Shown: in pieces, positions 25,400 to 36,449 of the stretch
Layout: every line of letters begins with the position of its first letter
Position numbering within the stretch: position 1 is the first letter of the stretch
Position numbers and translations under genes: made by a program
Assembly: GCA_029851415.1 (NCBI GenBank)
Contig: CM056742.1
Span: 149,053,121 to 149,117,120, forward strand
Length of the DNA: 64,000 nucleotides
Direction: 5' to 3'
DNA from: Eretmocerus hayati
Taxonomy: Eukaryota > Arthropoda > Insecta > Hymenoptera > Aphelinidae
The notes under the pieces: model-generated
The model's database searches: none
What the model saw: only the letters and a program-made list of their open reading frames with translations
What the model was told of the DNA's origin: nothing

Positions 25400-25900
25400 C
25401 GAAGAATTAGAAATAGAAACGTTACAAGCCACAATGCACCTGCGGCAACGGCCGTGGCTCGGCTCGAACTGACAACGCGGCGAGGCGGATGGAGAAACCT
25501 GCTGCCATAAGCCAAGGGATTCCGTGGTGCGCCGTCGTCGCCCACCGCCACCACTATACGTGGCCCCCACCCTCTCGATACCATACCATGATACCATATA
25601 GTGAAACGGACCACTCTCGACGTTTTATTATCGCATGCTCGCGGATATTCGGATGCGCGTGGCCCACTGCATGGCAAGTGTATTAGCCCTTCGCGAGGAT
25701 GAATAGTGTAAGGATAATGTGCGTGAGTAAATGTTAGATTATGTGTGAGGACGAGGACGTTGCCCGGTAAACGATAAGACTGCCGGACGCGTGGATGTCT
25801 GCTCGGACACGTTCTGGCGGCTTTTATTTACGAGCTGCGCGTAAAAATTTAATCAATGCCCAACGTCTTGCTAGTAAGTACCCTGCAAGATAATGGTCCT
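25400..25900. other. CpG-rich patch
   Basis: This stretch is clearly richer in G, C and CpG than its surroundings. That explains the long overlapping open frames here on both strands (up to 182 codons), which I regard as compositional. It could be a promoter or 5' exon region, but no start or splice pair is convincing. Confidence 0.3.
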
Positions 25901-26164
25901 CTTGCGCGTATATAGGAGAATATGCAGATGTATGAGTTTACGTGGAAGAGATTTGGATGATAAAGGTTGTTCTGTATGGGTGAGCATTACCCCATGCTAC
26001 AACAATCGACGGTTGTCGATTTTGTCGCGCTAAAGCTATCACCCGATTTGCCGATTGACAAAAGCCTTTTTTCTGTTTCTTGAATAATGCAATTTCAACC
26101 TCTTTTCGAGATTATTTTGCGGAACCTACAGTTTGAGGTGGGTTCCGAACCACGGGAGCGATTG

Positions 26165-26250
26165 TCATTGGTGCCGACCGAGATTCGAACCCCAGCCTTC
26201 TGCTTCGAAGGCAAGGACTTGACCCGCACGAGGCCGCGGTGGCTTCCGAT
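26165..26250 (-). mobile_element. tRNA-derived SINE head
   Basis: Read on the - strand, this has a good box B (GGGGTTCGAATCTCGG) preceded by a degenerate box A region and a partial anticodon-arm-like fold. The acceptor and T stems are imperfect and the anticodon stem has an extra base, so it is not a functional tRNA gene. This is the usual picture for the promoter head of a tRNA-derived SINE. The 3' body was not delimited. Confidence 0.5.
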
Positions 26251-27019
26251 TGACCAAAGTGTCTGATTCGCGATTTTCAAAATTCAATCTGAAGTATTAG
26301 GGTTTATGTGCAAGACCCATGTGAGCAATGTAGGATAATCTCAACGAGGACCTAGGGGAAAATTAGATTTTAAACGGAGGTCCGAATAGAGCCAATGAGG
26401 TCCAAACCCTCAACGGCGAAGTTCCGCACTTCAAATCTCGGCCAGGATGTACCAGTGTCAATTTCGATGGAAGTCTTTAGGTAGATTCGGTGGTTCGAAA
26501 GCCATGTGGCTAATCATGGCAAGTATACTTGAAACTGTCAGGTTCCTCGAAATGACCTCGGAAAAGGGTTGAAAGTGCTTTAATCAAAAATACGTTGCAA
26601 CAAACATTTGTGGATTGCTTCCTCGGAAGAAATCAAGTCATCACTTTTTTATCTGGACTTGAAATCCACCTCATTTTCCATGCCGAAAATCCATTGGTGA
26701 ATAAAAATTTCTCCGATTCCATACGGAGATTCATTAATGGAGGGCTCAAAATTTTATGATACAATTTTTTTCAAACTTCTGCCAATCATGTTGATGAGTT
26801 GTCATTATTTGAGCAGATATTTAGGAGAGAATCATGAAAATGTCGAGCTGAAGATCGACTGAGTAAATCGGAGGCTGGCTGGCCTCCGAACCGACGCGCT
26901 GGCAGGGCGTATCCCTGCCCCTCGCTCATGGGGGCAACCGGGGTTGAGCCGAGAGGCAGGGACCCGGTATATAAAAAGCACTATTCCTATCCCATCTACC
27001 TATCTATGAACCAAACCAT

Positions 27020-27485
27020 CCCGCCCCGTCGCACCTCACCCCAACTCATCCCATTCCATCCCATCCCAGTCCAGCCCAACCCAACCCACTATAGATCCCA
27101 GCCCAGCTCGAACAATGCTATTTTGGCCCAGCCCATACCATCCCAGTCCAGCTTATCCCAACGCATCTCGCTAATCCCAGCGCAGCCCAGGCAAGACCAT
27201 CCTATTTTGGCCCATCCCATACCAGCCTGGTCCAAGCCATCCCAGCCTATCCGGATGGTATAGAATCGGATGGGATGAGCTGGGATGGGAAGGTATCATC
27301 CCAGCTTAAACTATCCTCATCCCATTCCATGATACCCCACCTATCCAGCCCAGCCCATCCCAACCCATCTCGGTCCAGCTCATATCATCCCATTCCAGTC
27401 AGCCCAACCTATCCCACTCGGTTCCATCCCAGCCCATCCCATCTCCCTGTCCATCCTATCCCAGTCCAGCCCAGCCCAGCTTATC
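27020..27485. repeat. Degenerate CCCAT/CCCAG minisatellite
   Basis: About 460 bases are built from units such as CATCCCATCCCAGTCCAGC, with strong strand bias (pyrimidine and A on the + strand) and a short inverted patch (GGGATGAGCTGGGATGGG) near 27270. The open frames over it are low-complexity proline/serine repeats, not genes. Confidence 0.8.
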
Positions 27486-27916
27486 CTGCGTGCAAGGATT
27501 ACAGTATATCTATAAGTAGATAGATGCAAGATAGATGTGTGTCGTCTGTGCGCGCACGCATATGACGTATGCATATTAGGCCGCATGACCAAACTACCTC
27601 ACGCTATCTGCTCTCACGCCACATTATCTATTGTTTACTTCAAATGATCGTTGTCGTCCACAGCCGCATACAAACTAGTACAAATTAAAAGAAGAAGAAC
27701 TTCACTTGTCAACTACCTACAGAATAAATTTTGGTTAGGAAATCAATATTCATAAGAGAAAGCACACTACAAATCATGGAATCACTATTGATGCAGTGTT
27801 TATTCAATAATTAGAACAGCCTGAAGAGAATAATTTGCTTGATATTGCCTAAATTGTTGATTTTGCGCATCAACTGTAATAAATGAATATTGAGGTATAT
27901 TTAGAATACTAAGAGT

Positions 27917-28388
27917 AGTGAAAACTACTGCGAAATAAGCTACTGACACGCGAGTCAAAGCTCACCTTGTACAAAAGCATAGTCCGACCGGTGGTTTTAT
28001 ACGGGTGCGAAACATGGGCACTAACGAAGGGACAAATGTGCAAACTCGCGTCCTTCGAGAATAAAATCCTGAGAAGCATTTTCGGAATGAAATTAGACAC
28101 GAGGACTGGTCGCTGGAGGAGACTACACAACAATGAACTCGACAGACTGTACCGAACTCCGCGAATGGTACAAATGATCAAAATTCAACGAGCCAGGTGG
28201 GTGGGACACGTAGCCAGGATGGGAGAGGGTACAATGGCTCGCGAATTCATGGAAAGTCATGTCAAACTTCCAAGATCACCGGGTCGACCTCGGATACGAT
28301 GGATTGATAACGTATGGGAAGACCTGGCGGGACTAGGGTGCAATAGAAGGGAGTGGACAGCACAAGCACGAAACAGGTCTATATGGTG
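27917..28388 (+). mobile_element. RTE-type LINE 3' end (C-terminus of reverse transcriptase)
   Basis: The frame runs about 157 codons and carries landmarks of the C-terminal region of RTE-like non-LTR retrotransposon proteins: SIVRPVVLYGCETWALTK, then ENKILRSIFG, then RWVGHVARM, SPGRPRIRWIDNVWEDL and a final ARNRSIW before the stop. The reverse transcriptase core with its FADD/YADD motif and the endonuclease are missing. This is a 5'-truncated copy, as is typical of LINEs. The frame is unbroken, which suggests a fairly young insertion. The 3' boundary was not identified. Confidence 0.85.
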
Positions 28389-29620
28389 AAAATACGTCGA
28401 TGCGTTAAGAAGAACAACCTGAAAACCCATTTCCCCTCTCGCGGAGGCGAGAGCGTACGCATGGCGAGCGGGCCTCTCCATCAAGAACATCTGAATGCAG
28501 CAGCGTACCAATCTTCAATTTCGCCTAGACACGACCACCCCCTTGGCTGCTTCTATCCAACTCTCCAGTGGCCAAGGGACGTGGTTGCGGCCATAAGACC
28601 ACCGAGTCTTCGAGAGCCTTATATATCATTATATCAAGAATAGTATTAAGATCAAAATCGTTAGATGAAATGTTGAGAGTTGTTCCGAGTGACAGGTCGA
28701 CTCCTCGATTTTCCAATGTTCTCTCGCACATGATCTTCTCTAGTACATATCAACCCATATCTACCAATCTATTCCAAATTTGGGATCCACTTTCAGGACA
28801 CCCCAACGGAAAAAAGGGACTTGTTAGGCCTCATTGAACGTCACACAGCTCAAATGGTGGTGGAGTGACAGCGAAAGTCAAAAGTTTGTGCGATTCCCCC
28901 ACATACGGGCATATACAATGTGCAGTTCAAAATAATTCATAGACAACGTTGTACACTGTAGGAGAAATTTATAGGGGTACGATATCTTAGATCTTGGTGA
29001 GTAGAATGAGATAGATTGATTCTCATTCGATTGAAGATGGAATTGAAGGGTCAAAAATGAGAAATTTGGAAAATGTTGAGGCAGAGAAGGAAAATTTGAA
29101 ATTGAAATTCAAGGTCAAAAAGTTACTGGGGCCAAAATAAATCGGTAAATGAAACTCAAACAGACCTGGGCTGGAAGAGTTTGAATGACGCCTAAAACTC
29201 CGAGGAGATCAGTGAAAGTGTTCACGAGTTTTCCAGTAATATAGAAGAAAACATTTCACAAATGTTCTGCAAAAAATGGAAAACTTAATCAAAATTCTGA
29301 ATCAGCCAATCTCTTTAAAATTATCGAGGAATACTTGAACAACAATGAGTGGATTTTTTGAAAATCTGGATTAACATGATCTGAAAATTGTGTTGAAATT
29401 TAGGTAATCAATTTTCCGTGGAAGAAGTAGTAGTGAGAATATGGACCTGTCAATGGACTGGGCTCATTATTGATTGATTTGAAAAAAACCCTCGAAGTTT
29501 CAAGCAGATTGCTATATATAGGAGTTCAGGAGAATTTGCGTGACAAAGGGAAGACTAATTTACAGACGCACGACCGTACGGACATGAACAACCCGTAGTT
29601 TTTTTTTCGCACTTCCTTTC

Positions 29621-29735
29621 CTGTGAGCAACGGGTCCCACCCGTGGGACCCATCTAATGGGATTTTCATCATCGCCGGACACAGAAAAGGACGCCCGGGT
29701 CCCACCAGTGGGACCCGTCGCAGCGAACGTGTTAA
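29621..29735. mobile_element. piggyBac-like terminal fragment
   Basis: The sequence CGGGTCCCAC..GTGGGACCC at 29631-29650 recurs in inverted form at 29697-29717. The right side ends GCGAACGTGTTAA with a TTAA, the insertion target of piggyBac elements. No matching TTAA end was found on the left, so this is a truncated or solo end. Superfamily assignment depends on TTAA plus the end sequence and is tentative. Confidence 0.45.
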
Positions 29736-29739
29736 TTCA

Positions 29740-32700
29740 CAGGAAGCGTTGCACATAAGATGTAGAATGTATAATGAGGTTACCATTCGATAAGTCTCGG
29801 CAAGTAGAATAAGATGGATGAAATGGCTCTGGGATAGGGTTCAAATTAGGTGGTCAAAGATGAGAAAATTTCAAAAAATTCCAAGCAGAAATTTCCGCAG
29901 CGATACAATACTTTTTCGTCGAGAAAGCAACAAAAATTCTGATTCGTTTGTGAAATAGTAAAGGCCACGTGCAAGAAGGTCGTCAGTGAAGGTGTTGGAC
30001 GTTCAAAATCTCGATGCTCAGCATGTCAAATATGGTCTGTAATGGTAATACGGTAAATTAGATCCGAAGAAAGTAGCCAAGCAACGCCGGATGAGGTGAA
30101 AATTCGTACTCAGACGAGGCGTCATTTTGGGTGTTGCGGGTATGGAATTTTCATACCCGAAAAAATCTGGGTGTGGAATTCCATACCCGAAGACCAGATA
30201 CGGAGAGACAATTTAATCACATCATTCAGGAGCGTTATTTACTATGTTCGAGTGAAAAGAGCAGAAAATGAGACAAGCGATCACTAAGGTTTCCGAGAAG
30301 GTTTCGCGTAATCTAGGTATGCTGCAATGACTCCGGTTGAAGGATGGAGTACACTATCTCAAAGAAAAACGTAAGATGCGCGGTTTTGGGTGAGTTCATT
30401 AGCTTGTTACTCATATACCATATTCTTCGTGTTCAGATGAGCGATGTTTCTCGACTCTTCATATCCGCGCCTCGAAATGCGATGAAAATATCTCACAAGT
30501 CCGACTATGGATCAAGTTTCTGAAAAGCTTGAGGACTTTTGCTCCACCCTGAGATATCTCAGAATTTCCAGTGAACTTCTTCTCTTCATCCACGTGCAAA
30601 ATGGCAGAAAATGTGACTCCAGGTGTAACGATATTCAAAATTTTCTATTTTTGGCCCGGCTTACTGTAAGACACACTATAGATGAGACGCGACCCATTTT
30701 TTCGGAGAAAAATCGGAAAAAGATAAGAACTCGGAAATAAGTCACACCCATACACAAGACGCATTCCTGTTGACCAAGTCTCGAACACAATTGTGTAAAA
30801 GGATTGCAAGGACTGAGAAAAATTAAGTTCGACATAACGATTTCTTAGTGGTTGCTATGATTCAAAAACGTGCTCAAAGTCAGACTCACGTGGAACTGCG
30901 CGTACTTTTATACGCATGTTAATATAATTTGAGGCGAGATTTGAGGGCTACAATTGAATCTTATTGAATATCATTGGTGCGTATTATACATGGGTGCTGT
31001 CGGTCATTTTTTCATAATAAAACTAAGCACCTATAGATTATACGTACTCATAGATAAGATTTACTCTTGTTTTGTAGTGGCGACGGAATTTCTCGTTGCG
31101 TTTTATAGACTTTTTCTTTTGATGTAAGTCGAAAATTATTCATTTGATTGATAAATGTGCAAAGCAACATTTTGTAGGACTTCTGAAGATCGGCGCTCCT
31201 CGTGTCCCGACCCCTCACTTTCCACCTTTCCACACTTCAACGGTGGCAGCGACAAGCTTTTTTTTTGCTTTTCAAGTGCAGCCCCAGAAAACTCAATACC
31301 CGGAGAGAAGGCGCTGTGACGCCCCTGCACGGCAATTTTTAAAATTCAACTAATTGGAATGTTCTACACCGAGATGAGATCCTCCTTTTCTTCCTAATCT
31401 TTAGAAAGTACTACTGGAAACATTCTGATTGCAACCCATAGGGTTGGAACCTTTTCTGTCGTTGGTCGCGGTTACTAATTGACCTCAGTCTTTGAGTTTT
31501 CATCAATATCATTATAAATTCGGCTTACCGGGTCGACTTCTTTGCCACATACGTAGTAAGCGTTGATCAAACGAAACTTTCTCGATTGAAAGTTTAGCTT
31601 AAACTCTTCTCTTTAAAATTCTTTGGAGCGGAATCATCTGTTTTTGGGAGTACTTTGACACCAAGATACTGATATGTAAGTCACAGCTTCACCATGAGGT
31701 AATTTTCAGTCCAATCTAAAATTAACGGAGTTGTTATCATTGGGCTATACTATATATACTGAGGAGATTTCATTATCTACTTTGAAGAGAATATTCAAGG
31801 TCCGGAAGTACCCATTATATCGGACTTGATTTTCTAACATGTTTCGGCATAGAATCCTCATCCGAGACCCATCCACCTTCAGGATTTCCACACGTCGGAG
31901 TTTTTTCAAATCGCAAGTAATAATTCGCTAAATAACATAATTTGCACATTTCTTTCGGCAATTCCCCCAATTGACTTGCTAAACATAATTGATTTTTCGG
32001 CCAAAAAAACGCAACTGAAAGGAGATACAAGCCGTACATTTCAGCTGCTATCCGCCAAATGCGAGGCCAAATGTATCAAAATTAGCATTGACTTGCGAAA
32101 AACTTATAAAATAGTTTTTGTAGCAGGGGCCACAGAATGTGACGTTTTCCGCGATTCATGGAATGTAACGAATCAACCTTCAAACTCATTCCACAAGCTC
32201 GTGTAGTTTCGGATCGACTTAGTAGAAAACAACCAAATATCGAGTGATCGGCGTCATTGCTGCGCTCTAATTCGTATGTCATGGGCGTCACATCTTTTGG
32301 TGCCCTTCAAAAAAATTAGCAGACTTTGTTTGAGATTTTGCCTTTCCTGGCCGAATTACTTCAAACTCACGGCCGCACCGTAACGAGAACTTTGAATCAA
32401 ATCTAAAAAAAAAAGATGGCGTCCGGGGGAGAGCCTTTCACCCGTATAGAAAAGCTCGAGAAGGTGTTTTGGGGTGTCACGGAATGTGACATGGTTTAAC
32501 GGGACAAAATGCTTGTGCTAGTTACACCACGGAAAACCTGAGTAGGGGTTTACATTTGGGTATGAAATTACTCCCCCAAAAGATCAGCTTTCGAATGATA
32601 TCTCGCAAAACTGCAATATCTTCAATTACAAGTTGCACGTAGTTATGAGCTAGGAAGGGTGGTTTTGAAAAAAGTACGGGCAAAAACCTCGTTTCTATGT
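29740..32700. other. Stretch without an identified gene
   Basis: No gene identified. A short inverted repeat built on GGGTATGGAATTTTCATACCC lies near 30138-30196. An exon-like open stretch on the - strand (31529 to about 31600), reading RLINAYYVCGKEVDP up to a gtaagcc donor, ends in phase 0 but lacks a good acceptor. Confidence 0.4.
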
Positions 32701-32706
32701 ATAAAT

Positions 32707-34271
32707 GAGTAATTCCACGTCAATTCAGCAAGGTTTTCTCCGACCATTTTTTTATCCCTCCATAGGTCTTTTTCCCGTTTTATAGTGTTGAAAAAAGATA
32801 GTTCCAACAGATTATAGGGCCAAAAAATTTTTTTTGCATTACCTGGGTCCATATAAGTGGTTTTGCCATAAATCCAAGATTTGAAACATTGCCTTGGCAA
32901 TTTGCATATAACTTTTGACCATCCTCGCCAATCGCAATTCGGCTCACGGCATTCGAAAGAGGGGTCAAAAACCTATCGATTCAGCACCCGCAAAGCCTCC
33001 TAAAAGCCATTCCGGTCCTTGTCAGGCTCAAAATCTTGATCCACGGTGTAGCCCATATCTTTTTGACCCCCCAAAAAGATTTTTTCAATTTTTTTTTCGA
33101 TTGATATTGTTCCAAACTACACGTAAAAAAAGTTTGGAGTATCTCTTCTGAGATATGGCTTCTCTGGAATTTTTTTTGTGCGTAAAAATGTCAAAAAAAG
33201 TAGAAAATTATTTCTCATGAAGCCGGAACTCCTTGTAAAGCTCTGAATTTATTTTCATCGTATTTGCCGAGTCATTTTACATCGAAAATGTATTTTCTAA
33301 GAATCATTTGAGTCCTTAAAAGCTGGGCCAATTTCCTTCCAAAACACCTATTGCCGAAGTCGATTCCGTCGAATGATGTGGTACACAGCTGCCAAAGAGT
33401 TTTTGAAGTTATGAGAAGGCTACGTAGGGCTCACAGATTTCATTCTTGACATTCTTGTTTTGATTCGAGTGGCTACAAATCTACTCCTAGTGCATCAAAT
33501 AGACTTTTACAATAGGTCATTTTGAAGAAAATTTTAAGGGCTATCGTTTAAAAATAGTTTCACGGGCCCAAAATCTAATGGGCATGCTGGTGAGGCCATT
33601 TTCTGTTCAAAAATGTGCTTTGAAAATGTTTTTTCAGTGTTTTGACGACTTTTAAGGACTCGAATGATTCTTAGAAAATACATTTTCGATGTAAAATGAC
33701 TCGGCAAATACGATGAAAATAAATTCAGAGCTCTACAAGGAGTTCCAGCTTCATGAGAAATTATTTTCTATTTTTTTGACATTTTTACGCACAAAAAAAA
33801 TTCCAGAGATGCCATATCTCAGAAGAAATACTTCAAACTTTTTTTACATATAGTTTGGAACAATATTAATCGAAAAAAAAAATTAAAAGAAATTTTTTTT
33901 TGGGGGGTCAAAAAAGATATGGGCTACATCGTGAATCAAGGTTATTTTGAGTCTGGCAAGGGCCAGAACGACATTTCGAAGGCTTTGCGGGTAAAAAATC
34001 GATAGGTTTTTGACCCCTCTTTCAAATGCCGTAAGCCAAATTGCAATTGGTGAGGATGGTCAAAAATTATATGCAAATTACCGAGGCCATGTTTCAAATC
34101 TTGGATTTATGGCAAAACCACTTATATGGACCCAGGTGATGCAAAAAAATTTTCAGGCCCTATAAACTGTTGGAACTATCTTTTTTCAACACTATGAAAC
34201 AGGAAAAAGACCTATGGAGGGATAAAAAAATGGTCGGAGAAAACCTTACTGAATTGACGTGGAATCACTCA
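32707..34271. mobile_element. 1.56-kb palindromic element
   Basis: The left arm starts GAGTAATTCCACGTCAATTC and the right arm ends with the inverse, GAATTGACGTGGAATCACTC. The arms stay alignable for about 610 bases each (32707-33320 and 33655-34270) with scattered differences, around a centre of about 330 bases. No transposase frame is seen. Blocks such as TATCCCTCCATAGGTCTTTTTCCC and TTTTCTAAGAATCATT occur once per arm in opposite orientation. The right end abuts the TA that starts the next element. Confidence 0.8.
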
Positions 34272-34727
34272 AATACCGTAAGATGGGGTAACTTTGCCAC
34301 AGGGGGGGGGGGGGTAACTTTGCCACACCGCCGGGAAAAGATTTCAGAGGCTGCTGTAGGTAAGGTAGGGAATCTTATCGCTCTAGTAACAATTCCCTCA
34401 AGTAGGGGCATGCGTGAGCTATGTTTTGCGCCCGCGGAAGGCGGCTCTAGATGCCTTAGAGTTGTTTATAACCTATTTTTGTACCGCAGTAAGAGACAAG
34501 CAAAAAAATCTGGTCCCAAAAAATTGACCCAGTACGAGCACTTGGCGTCGAATGACAGGTAAATGCTGCATATTCTCATTGACTTAAACCGTTAGCTTGA
34601 TGATTCAGTTGTTATAAAGCAGTATTTTTCCACGGTACAAATTTTACGTCGAGAAAAAGAAAAAAAGGTGTATTTTTTGGCTATGGTGGGGTAACTTTGC
34701 CACACTTTCCTACTGCAGCTTAAGGCC

Positions 34728-35096
34728 GTGTCGGAGTCTCGCGCAAAACGGGGTTACACTTTTCGCAATGGTTCCTCTATCAATTGAGACGGGGTTAGTT
34801 GCAAATGACTTAGAATTGCTTCAGAAATGTGCCTCTGGTATGGTTAGTGAGGAAAAAAGTCTCTATCTGCCTCAAAACTCGATCTACGGTACAAGCTCGC
34901 GCTCTTTGAGAATCAGAATCGGAATCTCTCGCGATTTTTTGATTCCTCCTTTGGAGTGAGAGGCTTTTATCCTCACAGACCGTACCAGAGGTACATTCCT
35001 GAAGCAATTCGCAGTCATTTGCGACCACCTCCGTCTCAGTAGGTGTAAAAACCATCGCGTAAGTTGTAACTCCGTTCTTGCCGCGAGACTCCGACA
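34728..35096. mobile_element. Hairpin MITE nested in the pogo-like element
   Basis: The ends GTCGGAGTCTCGCG and CGCGAGACTCCGAC are inverted. The arms align for about 150 bases through GAGACGG..GGT, CAAATGACT..GAATTGCTTCAG and CCTCTGGTA. It sits between the left subterminal repeat and the DNA-binding remnant of the pogo-like element, so it inserted later or was carried with it. Confidence 0.7.
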
Positions 35097-35204
35097 TGCA
35101 CCGTGACCATGGACCCTCAAAATACACCTTACATAAAAAGTTTGACGATTGAAAGTGTGAGACGAGTTATCGAATACTTGCTATTGTCCAACTTGTATTC
35201 CTCA

Positions 35205-35430
35205 ATCCGTCGCTTAGCCCAAATCATAAGAGAATCGGAGAAAAGTGGGAATGACTCAGCCGCGGGAACGTCCTAACCTATGATATACGCACATTTTTAT
35301 CCCCAACTTTTTCCGATTCTATTGCAATTCGGGCTCAACGAAGAGCGAACAAATCTAAGTTAGATGATAACCAATATTTGTGCGCTCGTCGTTTAGCCCA
35401 AATCGCAAAAAAATCGGAGAAAGTTGGGAA
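35205..35430. repeat. Short repeated block within the pogo-like element
   Basis: The block CGTCGCTTAGCCCAAATC..ATCGGAGAAA at 35207-35250 recurs at 35387-35425, and an inverted version (TTTTTCCGATTCTATTGCAA..GGGCT) lies at about 35306-35336. This looks like a small internal duplication with inversion. Confidence 0.5.
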
Positions 35431-35569
35431 TGATTTCCAGCTTGCATGGTGACCCCATCGCCTCAACTGCTCACGTCTACAGTTATTTTGTTCAACTTCT
35501 CTCACGTAAATTCCCATTTTATAATACTTTCATTCTCCCAATCCAATTTTCACCCATCTGCTCTTACAG

Positions 35570-35748
35570 ATGACCAGAAACTATGCAAGGCAGAAGGGTC
35601 GAAGGAATTACAAGAATTATTCATATGACAAGCTTCAGAAGTGCCTTAGGCAAATAGGATGTGGCAAACTCTCTAAGCAGCCAAAGAATTTAAGATACCA
35701 GTAAAAACACTAATCACTTATCTCTTCATTAAACGAAACAATTCCGTC
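35570..35748 (+). pseudogene. Frameshifted pogo/psq-type DNA-binding domain
   Basis: An ATG at 35570 opens MTRNYARQKGRRNYKNYSYD followed by KLQKCLRQIGCGKLS, which resembles the start of pogo/Tigger transposases (basic lead, then a psq-type helix-turn-helix). The expected recognition helix does not follow in frame. It appears from 35677 in another frame as AAKEFKIPVKTL. The break is therefore a frameshift near 35670. The first frame ends at TAA 35702 and the second at TAG 35749. This is a remnant of the surrounding element. Confidence 0.65.
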
Positions 35749-36449
35749 TAGATGGATTTTATTTAGATTAAAAATCGCCAATGACTGCTTTGCGTTAGGC
35801 TCTCTTGAAAATACTCGTGCAGCATCAATAACTCATACAGAGCGTTGAATGCGGGAAAATTTCTCTTGGAACGCAGAAGAGTCATAATAATTATCCAGAA
35901 CCCAATCAAAGAGATACATTGACTTTCATTCTTCAATCTCAAATCCTAGCTAAAAGTGCAAGTACTTGAGGCATAAGTCGAGCATCATCTTTCGACACTC
36001 TTCCGTGGAATTTTGAAAAACCAAACTTATATAAACAGCTTTGATACTACTTCAAATCAATTATTTGACTTGTTCAATGCTGCACAAAGCTTGGGATGTC
36101 AAGAAAAACGTTCCCAATGGGAACAACATCTATTAGAGCTGATGGGATACAAGATTTGCTCGTATTTCTACAAGAATTTTAGTCGTGATACTGAAATTCC
36201 AGGGGAGATACTGGAGTGTGGCAAAGTTACCCCACCCCAGGTTTTGTGAAAAGTGTTTTGCTTCTCAAGACCGTATCTTCAAACAGGATTCTCGAATCGA
36301 GTTCTACCTTACGCCAATTGAAAGCTAAGATTCTAAGCTTTCGATTGACTACTGATACGGGTAGGTTTTGCCGTAATCTCTCCGAGCTATACGGAAAACA
36401 ATACCAAAAAAAAGTCGAAAGTGTGGCAAAGTTACCCCACTTGACGGTA

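Larger units (their letters stand above)
34276..36447 (+). mobile_element. Decayed pogo-like (Tc1/mariner superfamily) transposon
   Basis: The left end TA-CCGTAAGATGGGGTAACTT and the right end AAGTTACCCCACTTGACGG-TA are inverted copies flanked by TA. A second inverted pair, TGGGGTAACTTTGCCACA, occurs inside at about 34686-34705 and 36217-36237, so each end carries two copies of the GGGGTAACTTTGCC block. A broken N-terminal helix-turn-helix of the pogo/Tigger type lies at 35570-35748. A hairpin is inserted at 34728-35096. The catalytic DDE domain is not recognisable, so the element is dead. Confidence 0.7.

Noticed and set aside
25049..25677. Two long overlapping - strand open frames (182 and 112 codons)
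   Set aside because: They lie over a CpG-rich patch that lacks stops in several frames on both strands. The translations are low in conserved character, and only the small spliced stretch at 25168-25236 was kept.
26165..26250. tRNA gene on the - strand
   Set aside because: The box B is good, but the T stem, acceptor stem and anticodon stem are imperfect and there is an extra base in the anticodon arm. A tRNA-derived SINE explains it better.
26928..27523. Proline/serine-rich open frames
   Set aside because: They are translations of the CCCAT minisatellite.
34170..34562. 130-codon + strand open frame
   Set aside because: It runs from the arm of the 1.56-kb palindrome into the pogo-like element through a poly-G tract, so it cannot be a single gene.
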